Shown one piece after another: positions 43,253 to 53,966 of a stretch of DNA of 64,000 nt (position 1 is its first letter; every line of letters starts with the position of its first letter). Under the pieces are notes generated by a model. It was not told the DNA's origin, did no database searches, and saw only the letters and a program-made list of their open reading frames with translations. Source of the stretch: Gryllotalpicola ginsengisoli DSM 22003 (lineage in GTDB: Bacteria; Actinomycetota; Actinomycetes; Actinomycetales; Microbacteriaceae); contig NZ_AULK01000005.1 of assembly GCF_000419445.1 (NCBI RefSeq), positions 1-64,000 of the forward strand. Reading direction: 5' to 3'. The translations under genes were made by a program, and so were the position numbers.

Positions 43253-43945
43253 ATGAACGCAGGACCTCGAATTCTCATCGTCGACGACGAACCGAACATC
43301 CGCGATCTGCTCACCACCAGCCTCCGCTTCGCCGGCTTCGCGGTCCGCGCCGTCGCCAACGGCGCCCAGGCCATCTCGGCGGTGCTCGAAGAGGAGCCCG
43401 ATCTCATCATCCTCGACGTCATGCTGCCCGACATGAACGGCTTCGGCGTCACCAAGCGTCTCCGCGGCGCGGGCTACACCGCCCCCATCCTCTTCCTCAC
43501 CGCCAAGGACGACACGGAGGACAAGATCACCGGTCTCACTGTCGGCGGCGACGACTACGTGACCAAGCCGTTCAGCCTCGACGAGATCGTCGCCCGCATC
43601 AAGGCGATCCTGCGGCGCACCATGCAGGCCGACGACGACGCGATCATCCGCGCCGGCGAGCTGACCATGGACCAGGACACCCACGAGGTCTTCGTCGGCG
43701 ACACCCCCATCGAGCTCTCCCCCACCGAGTTCAAGCTGCTGCGGTACCTCATGCTCAACCCGAACCGCGTGCTGTCGAAGGCGCAGATCCTCGACCACGT
43801 GTGGGAGTACGACTTCAACGGCGACGCCGGCATCGTCGAGAGCTACATCTCCTACCTGCGCCGCAAGGTCGACGCGCACTCGAGCGAGCCGCTCATCCAG
43901 ACCAAGCGCGGCTTCGGCTACATGCTGAAGGCCGGGAAGCAGTGA
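43253..43945 (+). CDS. OmpR-family response regulator
   Basis: 230 residues. The receiver has the acidic pair DDE (11-13), phospho-acceptor Asp55 in IILDVMLPDMNG, and Lys105 in VTKPFS; a linker leads to the winged helix with ELSPTEFKLLRYLMLNPNRV and SYISYLRRKVD. A GATACT box ends seven bases before the ATG, so the mRNA may be leaderless. The kinase gene starts 45 bases downstream. Confidence 0.95.
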   Translation: MNAGPRILIVDDEPNIRDLLTTSLRFAGFAVRAVANGAQAISAVLEEEPDLIILDVMLPDMNGFGVTKRLRGAGYTAPILFLTAKDDTEDKITGLTVGGDDYVTKPFSLDEIVARIKAILRRTMQADDDAIIRAGELTMDQDTHEVFVGDTPIELSPTEFKLLRYLMLNPNRVLSKAQILDHVWEYDFNGDAGIVESYISYLRRKVDAHSSEPLIQTKRGFGYMLKAGKQ

Positions 43946-43990
43946 CCCCGGGGCTGAAGCCCAGCTTGCGGACCTAGCCTGGCGAGGCTC

Positions 43991-45757
43991 ATGCACCGCT
44001 CACTGCTCGCCGCCTGGAATGCGATCTCGCTGCGTACCAAGATCACCGGCGTGACCGTGCTGGTGCTCACCTTCGGCCTGCTGATGTCGGGCGTCGGCAC
44101 GACGCTGCTGTTCAAGCCGGTGCTGATCGAACAGCTCGACCAGCAGCTGCGGGCGGCCTCGAGCATGTCGAACATCAACGCGATGCTCGCGACCCCCTCG
44201 TCGAGCGGGGCCGTGACCTCCGACGACAGCGGCTCCAGCAGCTACTTCGTCGCGCTGTACGACGAGGCGGGCAAGCTCGTGCAGTACAACTGGCGCTCCG
44301 ACCCGAGCTCCATCCGGCCCGCCGTGAAGGCGACGCTGTCGAAGTCGTTGCAGTCGATCTGCAATGACGCGGGGCTGTTCTACCTGTCCAGCAACGACGG
44401 CAGCCAGCAGTTCCGGGCCCGCTGCGTTCCGGTGCACATCCAGACCACCGACCAGCCCGGCGTCGCGGTGGTGGCCGCCCCCACGGCCCAGATCGACGGG
44501 CTGATGGCGAGCTACCTCACCATCTTCCTCGGCTTCGGCGTGATCGTGGTCGTCGTCGGGGCGATCCTCACCCGCATGCTCGTGACCACCACCTTCGCCC
44601 CGCTGCGCGAGGTCGAGCGCACCGCGGCGGCCATCGCCGACGGCGACTACAGCCAGCGCCTCGGCGGGGCCGAGCCGAACACGGAGGTCGGGCGCCTCAA
44701 CCGCTCGCTCAACACGATGCTCTCGCGCATCGACCGGGCATTCAAAGACCGGGCGCGCACGATCGACCAGATGCGCCGCTTCGTCGGCGACGCGAGCCAC
44801 GAGTTGCGCACCCCCCTCGTCTCGGTGCGCGGCTACGCCGAGCTGTACCGGATGGGGGCCCTCCAGGACGACGCGGCCGTGGCGAGCGCGATGGACCGCA
44901 TCGAGAAGGAGGCGCTGCGCATGGGCGGCCTCGTCGAGGACCTGCTCGAGCTCGCCCGGCTCGACGAGACGCGCCCGCTGGAGCTCGCCGTCGTCGACCT
45001 GCTGCCACTGGCCGACGACGCCGCGATGGACGCCCGCGCCGCGCATCCGTCTCGCCGGTTCTCGGTCGTCACCGACCTGCCGCCCGCTCCGCTGCCCCAG
45101 CCCGGTCCGTCGGCCTCCCACGACGATCCCACCCCGACCGCGGTGCTGCCCGTGGTGGAGGCGCAGACGTCGACGGGCCCGACCCGGCGCATCGGCACGC
45201 GGGTCGCGCCTCGGCCGCAGTCCGAGCAGAACGCGACGGGACCGATCGCCTTCACCGCCTCGGCCCTGGCCAGACTGCGCCGCCGCGGGCAGTCGCGCCG
45301 CGCCGAGATCGCAATGGCCGAGACCATGCCGCTGACGATCGAGGACATCCCCGAGCCGCGCACGCTTCCCGCGCTCGTGATGGGCGAGGGCAACAAGCTG
45401 CGCCAGGTGCTGAACAACCTGATCGGCAACGCCGTGCGCTACACGCCCGACGGCACCCCGATCGAGATCCGGGTCTCGGTCGACCCCGGGGCGCGCAAGG
45501 CCGGCTTCGACGTGATCGACCACGGCGAGGGCATCCCGCCGCAGATCCGCGACAAGATCTTCGAGCGGTTCTGGCGTGCCGACACCTCGCGCACCCGCGA
45601 GACCGGCGGCAGCGGTCTCGGGCTGGCGATCGTCACGTCGATCGTCAGCGCGCACCACGGCACGGTCGAGGTCGTGGACACCCCCGGCGGGGGCGCGACC
45701 TTCCGCGTGATGCTGCCGCTCGCCGAGCCCGGCGCGGCAGCCCCGGCCGGCGACTGA
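43991..45757 (+). CDS. Sensor histidine kinase with Pro-rich insert
   Basis: 588 residues. TM1 about 20-42, an extracytoplasmic sensor of about 120 residues with two Cys (SICNDAG and RARCVP), TM2 about 170-193, HAMP, then HisKA with His270 in DASHELRTPL. HATPase motifs are NNLIGNAVRYTP, VIDHGEGIPP and TGGSGLGLAI. Between HisKA and the ATPase lies an insert of about 90 residues (about 362-455), Pro/Thr/Arg-rich, not found in typical kinases. It partners the regulator just upstream. Confidence 0.93.
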   Translation: MHRSLLAAWNAISLRTKITGVTVLVLTFGLLMSGVGTTLLFKPVLIEQLDQQLRAASSMSNINAMLATPSSSGAVTSDDSGSSSYFVALYDEAGKLVQYNWRSDPSSIRPAVKATLSKSLQSICNDAGLFYLSSNDGSQQFRARCVPVHIQTTDQPGVAVVAAPTAQIDGLMASYLTIFLGFGVIVVVVGAILTRMLVTTTFAPLREVERTAAAIADGDYSQRLGGAEPNTEVGRLNRSLNTMLSRIDRAFKDRARTIDQMRRFVGDASHELRTPLVSVRGYAELYRMGALQDDAAVASAMDRIEKEALRMGGLVEDLLELARLDETRPLELAVVDLLPLADDAAMDARAAHPSRRFSVVTDLPPAPLPQPGPSASHDDPTPTAVLPVVEAQTSTGPTRRIGTRVAPRPQSEQNATGPIAFTASALARLRRRGQSRRAEIAMAETMPLTIEDIPEPRTLPALVMGEGNKLRQVLNNLIGNAVRYTPDGTPIEIRVSVDPGARKAGFDVIDHGEGIPPQIRDKIFERFWRADTSRTRETGGSGLGLAIVTSIVSAHHGTVEVVDTPGGGATFRVMLPLAEPGAAAPAGD

Positions 45758-45869
45758 CTCGCCGCGCGGGCGCGGCGACTTCTCCACAGGCGCCGGCGAC
45801 GGGCGGGCGACGGATGCCGGAGCTGGGCTACCTTCGCACGCATCCGTCACCCGACACCAGGAGGCCCAG

Positions 45870-46163
45870 ATGACCAGCTATCAGGTCGACAGCACCGCCG
45901 TGCTCGACGCCACCCGCACCGCCCAGGGCGCGCTCGCCCAGCTGCAGAGCAACGCCAGCCAGCTCACTGCCACCCTCACCGCCCTGCAGGGGTCGTGGAC
46001 GGGGCAGGCGTCGACCGCCTTCCAGAAGGTGCTCGGCGACTGGCGCGCCACGCAGCAGTCCATCGAGGAGCAGATGGCGGGCCTGCAGCGCGTGCTCGCC
46101 GCCGCCGCGCACCAGTACCAGGAGAGCGAACTGCAGAACTACCGCATGTTCGCCGGGCTGTAG
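45870..46163 (+). CDS. WXG100-family (ESAT-6-like) protein
   Basis: 97 residues, two helices joined by a WxG turn (LQGSWTGQASTAFQ) and ending with a YxxxE-type export signal (YQESE). Such proteins are type VII secretion substrates working as dimers. No secretion ATPase or partner is next to it, so this is an orphan copy. AGGAGG lies seven bases before the ATG. Confidence 0.93.
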   Translation: MTSYQVDSTAVLDATRTAQGALAQLQSNASQLTATLTALQGSWTGQASTAFQKVLGDWRATQQSIEEQMAGLQRVLAAAAHQYQESELQNYRMFAGL

Positions 46164-46263
46164 GCACGACGCCCTGCAAGGCGGCAACGTGCTCGCCGCC
46201 GGTCGCGTGGATCGCCCGCGCCGACCGCGCCGCGCCGGGCGGGAACCGGCGCAAGAAGAAACG

Positions 46264-46300
46264 AAAGGGCCGCCCCCACCGAAGTGGGAGCGGCCCTTTT
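46264..46300. terminator. Strong hairpin terminator, bidirectional
   Basis: AAAGGGCCGC...GCGGCCCTTT with an inner CCCAC/GTGGG stem and CGAA loop, flanked by T-runs on both strands. It serves the convergent WXG100 and groL genes. The rest of 46164-46387 shows no gene. Confidence 0.9.
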
Positions 46301-46387
46301 CGCTGTTACTCGGACGAGGTCTCGTCAGGCCGCTCGAGCGCGGCCTGCCCGACCTTGAGCCATCGAACGCTCACGCGTTCTCAGGGC

Positions 46388-48055
<1,668 letters not shown>

Positions 48056-48082
48056 TTAGCACTCGGTTGAGATGAGTGCTAG
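48056..48082 (-). promoter_or_regulatory. CIRCE element, proximal
   Basis: TTAGCACTC-N9-GAGTGCTAG matches the HrcA operator consensus in 17 of 18 arm positions. It lies about 45 bases upstream of groL. Confidence 0.95.
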
Positions 48083-48091
48083 CCCCGATTC

Positions 48092-48116
48092 TGGCACTCT
48101 CCCTACGGGAGTGCAA
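48092..48116 (-). promoter_or_regulatory. Second CIRCE-like element
   Basis: GGCACTC-TCCCTACGG-GAGTGCA keeps the GCACTC/GAGTGC core and the 9-base spacer. It is centred 35 bases from the proximal CIRCE and less conserved at its outer ends. Confidence 0.75.
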
Positions 48117-48157
48117 GACGGGCGGCGGATGCGGGAGGCATCCGTTCTCTCATAGAG

Positions 48158-48189
48158 GAAGGCCGCCCGGGCGGACCCGGACGGCCTTC
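48158..48189 (-). terminator. Hairpin terminator downstream of csp
   Basis: GAAGGCCG...CGGCCTTC with an inner CCGGG/CCCGG stem, 18 bases after the csp stop. The T-run is weak. It separates the cold-shock gene from the groL promoter. Confidence 0.75.
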
Positions 48190-48207
48190 TCGACGAGAAG
48201 CTCGGTG

Positions 48208-48411
48208 CTAGGCGAGTCGGACCGACTCGGCCTGCGGCCCCTTCGATCCCGACCCCACCTCGAAGGTGACCTGCTGGCCCTCTTCGAGCGTCTTGTAGCC
48301 GTTCATGTCGATGGCGGAGTAGTGCACGAACACGTCCTGCCCTCCGCCGTCGACCGTGATGAAGCCGTAGCCCTTCTCAGCGTTGAACCACTTCACGGTC
48401 CCGTTCGCCAT
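48208..48411 (-). CDS. Cold-shock protein, CspA type
   Basis: 67 residues, [20 protein letters not shown] with RNP1 KGYGFI and RNP2 DVFVHYSAI. It is a single-strand nucleic-acid chaperone of standard length. It is an independent unit with its own terminator. Confidence 0.96.
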   Translation of the reverse strand: MANGTVKWFNAEKGYGFITVDGGGQDVFVHYSAIDMNGYKTLEEGQQVTFEVGSGSKGPQAESVRLA

Positions 48412-48559
48412 CTGTTACTCCATTGCGCTTGCTGCTGTGGCGGGCAGCGGCATCGCCCGCCGTGGTGGCCACGATCGTATCCGCCGGACGGGGCGCGGGA
48501 AGAGGGTGGATGTCCGATTGTGGGAAATGGTTACGACATCGACCAGGAGCCGTCATGTC

Positions 48560-48597
48560 GTGGAAACACAGTGTGGAAACACAGTGCGGAGACGCAG
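48560..48597. repeat. 13-bp tandem repeat upstream of csp
   Basis: Two exact copies of GTGGAAACACAGT and a third degenerate copy, between the LytR_C gene end and the csp promoter region (48412-48627). Nothing else is seen in that gap. It may be a protein-binding array or slippage product. Confidence 0.75.
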
Positions 48598-48627
48598 CGG
48601 GATGCGGTCGGCCGCAGCGCGGACGGG

Positions 48628-49206
48628 TCAGGGCTGGAAGTCGGAGCCGAGCACGACGACGACCTGGGCGCCCTGGGCGGCGAATTCGTCGGATTGCTGC
48701 ACGCTGCCGATGCCGAGGTCCTGGGCGACGCCGAGGGCGATCCCGCGTGCCGAGGCGTCCGAGTAATAGATGGTCGTCGCCGCCTGCCCGGTCTGAGGAG
48801 CGTTGCCCGTCGTGACGGCGGTCCAGCCGGCGGCGGTCAGCTTGGCCGCGCCCTGGGCGGCGAGGCCGGTGATGCCCGCGCCGTTCAGCACGCTGACCGG
48901 AGCGGAGGCCACGCGCGTGGCGGTCGGGGTCGGGCTGGCGGCCGGCGTGGGGCTCTTGGTGGCCGTCGGCCGCTGGGTGGAGCTCGCGGTCGGCGTGCTC
49001 GTGCTCGCGGAGCTCGCCCCCGGCAGCGAACCGTCGAGGACCCGCAGGTACATCCAGCCGGCTCCGACGATCACGACGATGGCGACCGCGCACCACAGGA
49101 GCCACATCAGCCCGGTCGCCGGACGCCGAGGCGCGCGGTGCGCACCGACGCGCTCGAGGTCGGGCGGGACCACGTCGAAGCGGTCCTTCGGAAAGTTCTG
49201 TGCCAT
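48628..49206 (-). CDS. LytR C-terminal domain protein, membrane anchored
   Basis: 192 residues. A TM helix at about 33-53 (GLMWLLWCAVAIVVIVGAGW) follows a basic cytoplasmic start. A Ser/Thr/Pro linker then leads to a LytR_C domain: VSVLNGAGITGLAAQGAAKL and VVVVLGSDFQP. It is probably extracytoplasmic and wall-associated; the enzymatic LytR/CpsA/Psr domain is absent. It follows DUF3263 on the same strand by 27 bases, as in mycobacteria. Confidence 0.87.
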   Translation of the reverse strand: MAQNFPKDRFDVVPPDLERVGAHRAPRRPATGLMWLLWCAVAIVVIVGAGWMYLRVLDGSLPGASSASTSTPTASSTQRPTATKSPTPAASPTPTATRVASAPVSVLNGAGITGLAAQGAAKLTAAGWTAVTTGNAPQTGQAATTIYYSDASARGIALGVAQDLGIGSVQQSDEFAAQGAQVVVVLGSDFQP

Positions 49207-49233
49207 CTGGTCCCTGGGGCGTCGCGGGCGTGC

Positions 49234-49491
49234 TCAGTCGATCGGCCGGGATCGCGCGACGCGCGCCTCGCGACGCTCGTCCCGCCTGCGCAGCAGCCGC
49301 TTGACGAGAAGAGGGTCGTAGGCGAGCGCGGCGGGCGACTCGATCAGCCGGCCGAGGACTTGATAGTAGCGGGCGGGCGAAAGCGAGAACCGCGAGCGGA
49401 TCGCCTGCTCCTTCGCGCCCGGATCCTGGCGCCAGTCGCGCTCGAAGTCGAGCATCGCGATCTCGCGGTCGGTGAGGAGCCGATGGGGCAT
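49234..49491 (-). CDS. DUF3263 family protein
   Basis: 85 residues. REIAMLDFERDWRQDPGAKE and RFSLSPARYYQVLGRLIESP form a small helix-turn-helix-like domain conserved in actinobacteria (DUF3263). Probably DNA-binding; no target known. First gene of the pair with LytR_C. Confidence 0.88.
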   Translation of the reverse strand: MPHRLLTDREIAMLDFERDWRQDPGAKEQAIRSRFSLSPARYYQVLGRLIESPAALAYDPLLVKRLLRRRDERREARVARSRPID

Positions 49492-49635
49492 GCAGTCAGG
49501 TTAGGGGTCGCCGTCGGGGAGAGCGCTGAGGCACGCGGGGTGCGCCCGCCCGGGCATCCGCTGAAACCGGAACAGGCGGGGTGCGCGGCGAGTTTAGTCT
49601 GGGGCAAGACGTCACGAGATCAGAGAGGAGCTGCC

Positions 49636-50064
49636 ATGAGCCAGATCTCGTCCCAGAACTCCACCCCCTTCGAGGTGAACAAGAGCGAGGAGGAGTGGCG
49701 CGCGGAGCTGACCCCCGAGCAGTACGCGGTGCTGCGGGAGGCCGCGACCGAGCGGCCGTGGACCGGCGAACTGCTCGACGAGGAGCGCGCGGGCATCTAC
49801 ACCTGCGCGGCCTGCGGCGCCGAGCTGTTCAAGAGCGGCACGAAGTTCGACTCGGGCTGCGGCTGGCCGTCCTTCTACGAGAGCGTGCGGCCGGAGGCCG
49901 TGACCCTCATCGAGGACACCTCGCTCGGCATGGTGCGCACCGAGGTGCGCTGCGCGCGCTGCGGTTCGCACCTCGGCCACGTCTTCCCCGACGGCTTCGG
50001 CACCCCCACGGGCGACCGCTACTGCATGAACTCGATCGCGCTGGACTTCACGCCGGAATCGTGA
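49636..50064 (+). CDS. msrB: Peptide-methionine (R)-S-oxide reductase MsrB
   Basis: 142 residues. Two CxxC zinc pairs (TCAACG and RCARCG), [10 protein letters not shown] and the catalytic Cys in [11 protein letters not shown]. It repairs methionine-R-sulfoxide in proteins. GAGAGGAG lies before the ATG. modA follows by 20 bases. Confidence 0.96.
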   Translation: MSQISSQNSTPFEVNKSEEEWRAELTPEQYAVLREAATERPWTGELLDEERAGIYTCAACGAELFKSGTKFDSGCGWPSFYESVRPEAVTLIEDTSLGMVRTEVRCARCGSHLGHVFPDGFGTPTGDRYCMNSIALDFTPES

Positions 50065-50084
50065 GGCACCGGGCGCACGCACCG

Positions 50085-50882
50085 ATGAGACGGATCGCCC
50101 GCGTCGGCGGCGCAGCGCTGGCGGTGCTGCTGCTGGCCGGGTGCGCGGGGCATGCCGCCGGGCAGGCGGGCAGCAGTCAGGCCGGCGCCCAGCCGAGCCG
50201 GGCGACGAAGCGCACCCTGACCGTCTTCGCCGCCGCATCCCTCACCGCGACCTTCGACCGGCTCGGCGCCCGGTTCGAAAAGGCCCACCCCGGCGTCACG
50301 GTGGACTTCGACTACGACGGCTCGTCCACGCTCGTGCAGCAGCTCGCCCAGGGCGCGCCGGCCGACGTGTTCGCCTCCGCCGACGAGAAGAACATGCAGG
50401 CGGCTGTCGCGCAGAAGTCGATCTCGGGCACGCCCGTCGACTTCGCGACGAACATCCTCGAGATCGCAACGCCGCCGGGCAACCCGGCCGGCATCCGGTC
50501 GTTCGCCGATCTGGCGAAACCCGGGGTGAAGGTGGTCGTGTGCGCCGACGGCGTGCCGTGCGGCAACGCGACCGAGCAGGTCGAGAAGAACACGGGGGTG
50601 ACGCTGAGCCCGGTGAGCGAAGAGCAGAGCGTGACCGCCGTGCTGGCGAAGGTGGAAAGCGGCGACGCCGACGCGGGGCTCGTCTACGTGACCGACGTCA
50701 CGGCGGCGGGTTCCAAGGTCGACGGGGTGCGGTTCCCCGAGGCATCCGATGTCGTCAACACCTACCCGATCGCGGTCACGGAGGGGACGAAGCAGGAGGC
50801 GCTCGCGAAGCAGTTCGTCGACTTCGTCACGAGCGCCGCGGGGCAGAAGGTGCTGCGGGCGGCGGGCTTCGGCGCGCCGTGA
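50085..50882 (+). CDS. modA: Molybdate ABC transporter, substrate-binding lipoprotein
   Basis: 265 residues. The signal peptide ends in LLLAGC (lipobox Cys about 20). [20 protein letters not shown] and [20 protein letters not shown] carry the oxyanion ligands; GLVYVTDV and [13 protein letters not shown] are typical of ModA. It captures molybdate outside the membrane. It overlaps modB (GTGA), starting a run of overlapping Mo genes. Confidence 0.94.
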   Translation: MRRIARVGGAALAVLLLAGCAGHAAGQAGSSQAGAQPSRATKRTLTVFAAASLTATFDRLGARFEKAHPGVTVDFDYDGSSTLVQQLAQGAPADVFASADEKNMQAAVAQKSISGTPVDFATNILEIATPPGNPAGIRSFADLAKPGVKVVVCADGVPCGNATEQVEKNTGVTLSPVSEEQSVTAVLAKVESGDADAGLVYVTDVTAAGSKVDGVRFPEASDVVNTYPIAVTEGTKQEALAKQFVDFVTSAAGQKVLRAAGFGAP

Positions 50883-51757
50883 GCGGCAACCGGCCGGGCG
50901 CGCGCCCCTTCCCCGCCTGGCTGTGGGCGCCGGCCGGGCTCGGCGCCGTGTTCGTGCTGCTCCCGCTCGCCGCTGTCGTCGTCAGGGTCGACTGGGCGCG
51001 CTTCCCCGCGCTGATCGGCTCGACCTCGTCGCTGACCGCCCTGCGGCTCAGCCTCGAGACGGCGCTGATGTCGACGGCGCTGTGCCTGCTGCTCGGGGTG
51101 CCGATGGCCCTCGTGCTCGCCCGCGGCCGGTTCCCCGGCCGCAGTGCGGCGCGCGCGCTCGTGCTGGTGCCGCTCGTGCTGCCCCCCGTGGTCGGCGGGC
51201 TCGCGCTGCTCTACACCGTCGGCCGCCGCGGCCTGCTCGGGCCCGCGCTCGCCGCCGCCGGGCTGCAGGTGCCGTTCTCCACCGCGGCGGTCGTGCTGGC
51301 GCAGTCGTTCGTGTCGCTGCCGTTCATCGTGATCAGCCTCGAAGGGGCGCTGCGCAGCCAGAGCGACGCGCACGACGAGATCGCGCTGGCCTACGGCGCG
51401 AACCCCACGCAGGTGCTGGCGAAGGTCACGCTGCCCGCGCTCGTGCCCGCTCTCGTCTCCGGCACCGTGCTCTGCTTCGCCCGGTCGCTCGGCGAGTTCG
51501 GCGCGACGATCACGGTCGCGGGCTCCCTGGAGGGCACCACGCGAACGCTGCCGCTCGAGATCTACCTGCAGAACAACGTGGACCCGGACGCGGCCGTCGC
51601 GCTGTCGCTCGTGCTGATCGCCGTCGCCCTCGTCGTCGTGCTCGTCGCCGGGCGGCCCTGGGCTCGCGCCCTCGTCGGAGAGGTCCAGGGTCTCCTTCCC
51701 GGGCCCGCGGAGCGCCCCCACGGCGGCGGCTCGTCTCGGAATAGCGTGGAGGCATGA
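50879..51757 (+). CDS. modB: Molybdate ABC transporter permease
   Basis: 292 residues, about six TM helices. The ABC-contact EAA loop reads [20 protein letters not shown] and the ModB signature [17 protein letters not shown] follows. The GTG start at 50879 overlaps modA and the stop overlaps moeA (ATGA). A cognate ATPase (modC) is not present: the next gene is moeA, so an ATPase encoded elsewhere must power it. Confidence 0.93.
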   Translation: MSGNRPGARPFPAWLWAPAGLGAVFVLLPLAAVVVRVDWARFPALIGSTSSLTALRLSLETALMSTALCLLLGVPMALVLARGRFPGRSAARALVLVPLVLPPVVGGLALLYTVGRRGLLGPALAAAGLQVPFSTAAVVLAQSFVSLPFIVISLEGALRSQSDAHDEIALAYGANPTQVLAKVTLPALVPALVSGTVLCFARSLGEFGATITVAGSLEGTTRTLPLEIYLQNNVDPDAAVALSLVLIAVALVVVLVAGRPWARALVGEVQGLLPGPAERPHGGGSSRNSVEA

Positions 51758-52929
51758 CCTCCGTCGCCGAGCACCAGCGGGCCGTGGCCGAACTGATCGG
51801 CAGGCTGTGGCGCCCGGCCGCGGAGACCCTGCCGCTCGGTGCGGCGCTCGGGCGCACGCTCGCCGCCGACGTCGCGACGCCGATCGACCTGCCGCCGTTC
51901 GACAACGCGCAGATGGACGGCTACGCCGTGCGATCGGATGCCTCGGCCGGCGAGCTCGCCGTCACCGGCCACGTCGCCGCGGGCGATCCGGTGGGGGTGT
52001 TCCCGGGCGGGGCGGTCGCCATCATGACCGGGGCGCCGCTGCCCCAGGGTGCCGACGCGGTGGTGCCGGTGGAGCAGGTGGGCTCCTTCCGCGCCGTCGG
52101 CTCCACCATCGATCTCGCCGAGCCCACCCCCGCCGAGACCTTCGTGCGGCGGCGCGGCAGCGACCTGCCCGCCGGGGCGACGCTGCTGCCGGCGGGCGCC
52201 CGCCTCGGCCCGCCGCAGCTCGGCGCGCTCGCCGCCGCCGGCGTCGAGGTCGTGCCGGTGCGCGCCCGGCCGCGCGTGCTCGTCGTCTCGACCGGCGCCG
52301 AGCTCGCCGAACCGGGCGCCGCGCTGCCGCCCGGGAAGATCTACGACGCCAACGCGCTCTCGCTCGCGGCCGCGGTGACCGAGGCGGGCGGCATCGCCCT
52401 CGCCACGAGCGTGCGCAGCGACGCTCCGGCCGTGTTGCTCTCCGCGCTCGAGTCGGCCGGCCCCGTCGACCTGGTGGTGACGAGCGGCGGGGTCAGCGCG
52501 GGCGCACACGAGGTGGTGCGCGAGGCGCTCGCGCCGCGCGGGGTGCGCTTCGGCTCCGTGGCGATGCAGCCGGGCGGACCGCAGGGGCTCGGCGAGCTCG
52601 CGGTCGCCGGGCGGCCGACCCCCGTGCTGGCCTTCCCCGGCAACCCGGTGAGCGTGCTGGTCTCGTTCGAGCTCTTCCTCAGGCCGGTGCTGCGGGGCGC
52701 ACGCCGCAGCGAGCGGGGCCGGCTCGCGGCATCCGTCGAATCGCCCGCCGCGAAGCATCAGGTGCGCCGCGGGCGGGTGACCGCCGACGGGTCGGTCGAG
52801 CTCGAGGGCGGCCCGAGTTCGCACCTGATCGCGGCGTACGCCCGCTCGCAGGCGCTCGTGCACATCCCGGCCGGCGTCGAGCACCTCGACGCCGGCGACG
52901 AGGTCGAGATCTGGAGGATCGATGACTGA
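51754..52929 (+). CDS. moeA: Molybdopterin molybdotransferase MoeA
   Basis: 391 residues. [20 protein letters not shown] and [17 protein letters not shown] are MoeA domain I-II signatures; [19 protein letters not shown] is the MoaB/MogA-like fold and [20 protein letters not shown] the closing part. It inserts molybdate into adenylated molybdopterin. This is the only moeA in the window, so it is the candidate gephyrin-like partner of SepX/GlpR as well as the cofactor enzyme. Confidence 0.95.
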   Translation: MTSVAEHQRAVAELIGRLWRPAAETLPLGAALGRTLAADVATPIDLPPFDNAQMDGYAVRSDASAGELAVTGHVAAGDPVGVFPGGAVAIMTGAPLPQGADAVVPVEQVGSFRAVGSTIDLAEPTPAETFVRRRGSDLPAGATLLPAGARLGPPQLGALAAAGVEVVPVRARPRVLVVSTGAELAEPGAALPPGKIYDANALSLAAAVTEAGGIALATSVRSDAPAVLLSALESAGPVDLVVTSGGVSAGAHEVVREALAPRGVRFGSVAMQPGGPQGLGELAVAGRPTPVLAFPGNPVSVLVSFELFLRPVLRGARRSERGRLAASVESPAAKHQVRRGRVTADGSVELEGGPSSHLIAAYARSQALVHIPAGVEHLDAGDEVEIWRIDD

Positions 52930-53404
52930 CCCGGAGGACGCGCTCACCCACCTCACCCCCGAAGGGGCGGTGCACATGGTCGACGTGAGCGCGAAGCAGG
53001 CCACCATGCGGAGGGCGGTGGCCGAGGCATCCGTGCTCACCCGGCCCGACGTGGTGCAACTGGTGAAAGCCGGCCGGCTGCCGAAGGGCGAGGTGCTCGG
53101 CGTGGCCCGCGTGGCCGGCATCATGGCCGCCAAGCGCACCTGGGAGCTCGTGCCGCTGTGCCACCCGCTGCCGCTGACCGGCGTCACGGTCGACCTCGCG
53201 GCCGAGGGCGAGCGCATCGCGATCCGCGCCGAGGTGAAGACGGTCGGGGTGACGGGCGTCGAGATGGAGGCGCTGACCGCCGCCTCGGTCGCCGCGCTGA
53301 CCGTCTACGACATGATCAAGGGCGTCGACAAGTCCGCCGTCATCTCGCAGCTGCGCGTGCTCGAGAAGGACGGCGGAAAGAGCGGCGAGTGGAGGGCCGT
53401 GTGA
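52922..53404 (+). CDS. moaC: Cyclic pyranopterin monophosphate synthase MoaC
   Basis: 160 residues. THLTPEGAVHMVDVSAKQAT, KTWELVPLCHP-type TWELVPLCHPLPLTGV, and GVEMEALTAASVAALTVYDM contain the conserved substrate-binding residues. It makes cPMP from the MoaA product. It overlaps moeA by eight bases and moaB by four. MoaA, MoaD and MoaE are not in the window. Confidence 0.95.
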   Translation: MTDPEDALTHLTPEGAVHMVDVSAKQATMRRAVAEASVLTRPDVVQLVKAGRLPKGEVLGVARVAGIMAAKRTWELVPLCHPLPLTGVTVDLAAEGERIAIRAEVKTVGVTGVEMEALTAASVAALTVYDMIKGVDKSAVISQLRVLEKDGGKSGEWRAV

Positions 53405-53871
53405 CCGCTCTCGCGCTGACCGTCTCGACGCGCGCGGCGGCCGGCGTGTACCCGGATGAGACCGGGCCTATCGTCGCCGCCTGGCTTACCGAGCGGGGCT
53501 TCGACGCGAGCCGCCGCGTGGTGCCCGACGGGCCCGGGGTGGAGAACGCGCTGCGCGGGGCCGTCGCCGCCCGGCTGCGCATCGTCGTCACGAGCGGAGG
53601 GACCGGCGTCTCCCCCACCGACCGCACCCCCGAGCACACCCGTGCCGTGCTCGACCTCGAACTGCCCGGCTTCGGCGAGGAGCTGCGCCGGCGCGGCGCC
53701 GCGCACAGCCCGCACGCGCTGCTCGGCCGCGGCACGGCGGGCGTCGCCGGCAGCACCCTCATCGTCAACCTGCCCGGGTCGCCGTCGGGGGTGCGTGACG
53801 GGCTCGAGGTGCTCGACGGGTTCTACCGGCACGCCCTCGACCAGCTCGCCGGGCGCGACCACGCCGGCTGA
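53401..53871 (+). CDS. moaB: MoaB/MogA-like molybdopterin adenylyltransferase
   Basis: 156 residues. VVTSGGTGVSPTDRTPEHTR and LIVNLPGSPSGVRDGLEVLD are the MPT-binding motifs of the MoaB/Mog family. It adenylates molybdopterin before MoeA acts. The start is GTG at 53401 overlapping the moaC stop. It is the last gene of the modAB-moeA-moaC-moaB run. Confidence 0.93.
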   Translation: MTALALTVSTRAAAGVYPDETGPIVAAWLTERGFDASRRVVPDGPGVENALRGAVAARLRIVVTSGGTGVSPTDRTPEHTRAVLDLELPGFGEELRRRGAAHSPHALLGRGTAGVAGSTLIVNLPGSPSGVRDGLEVLDGFYRHALDQLAGRDHAG

Positions 53872-53966
53872 CCACGGCGCCGGCCGGGTGCGGCGCAGGC
53901 CGGATGCGACGACTCTGAACATGACGGGCGGGGTCGGATGCCGCACCGTCATGGTTGAGTAGGCGG

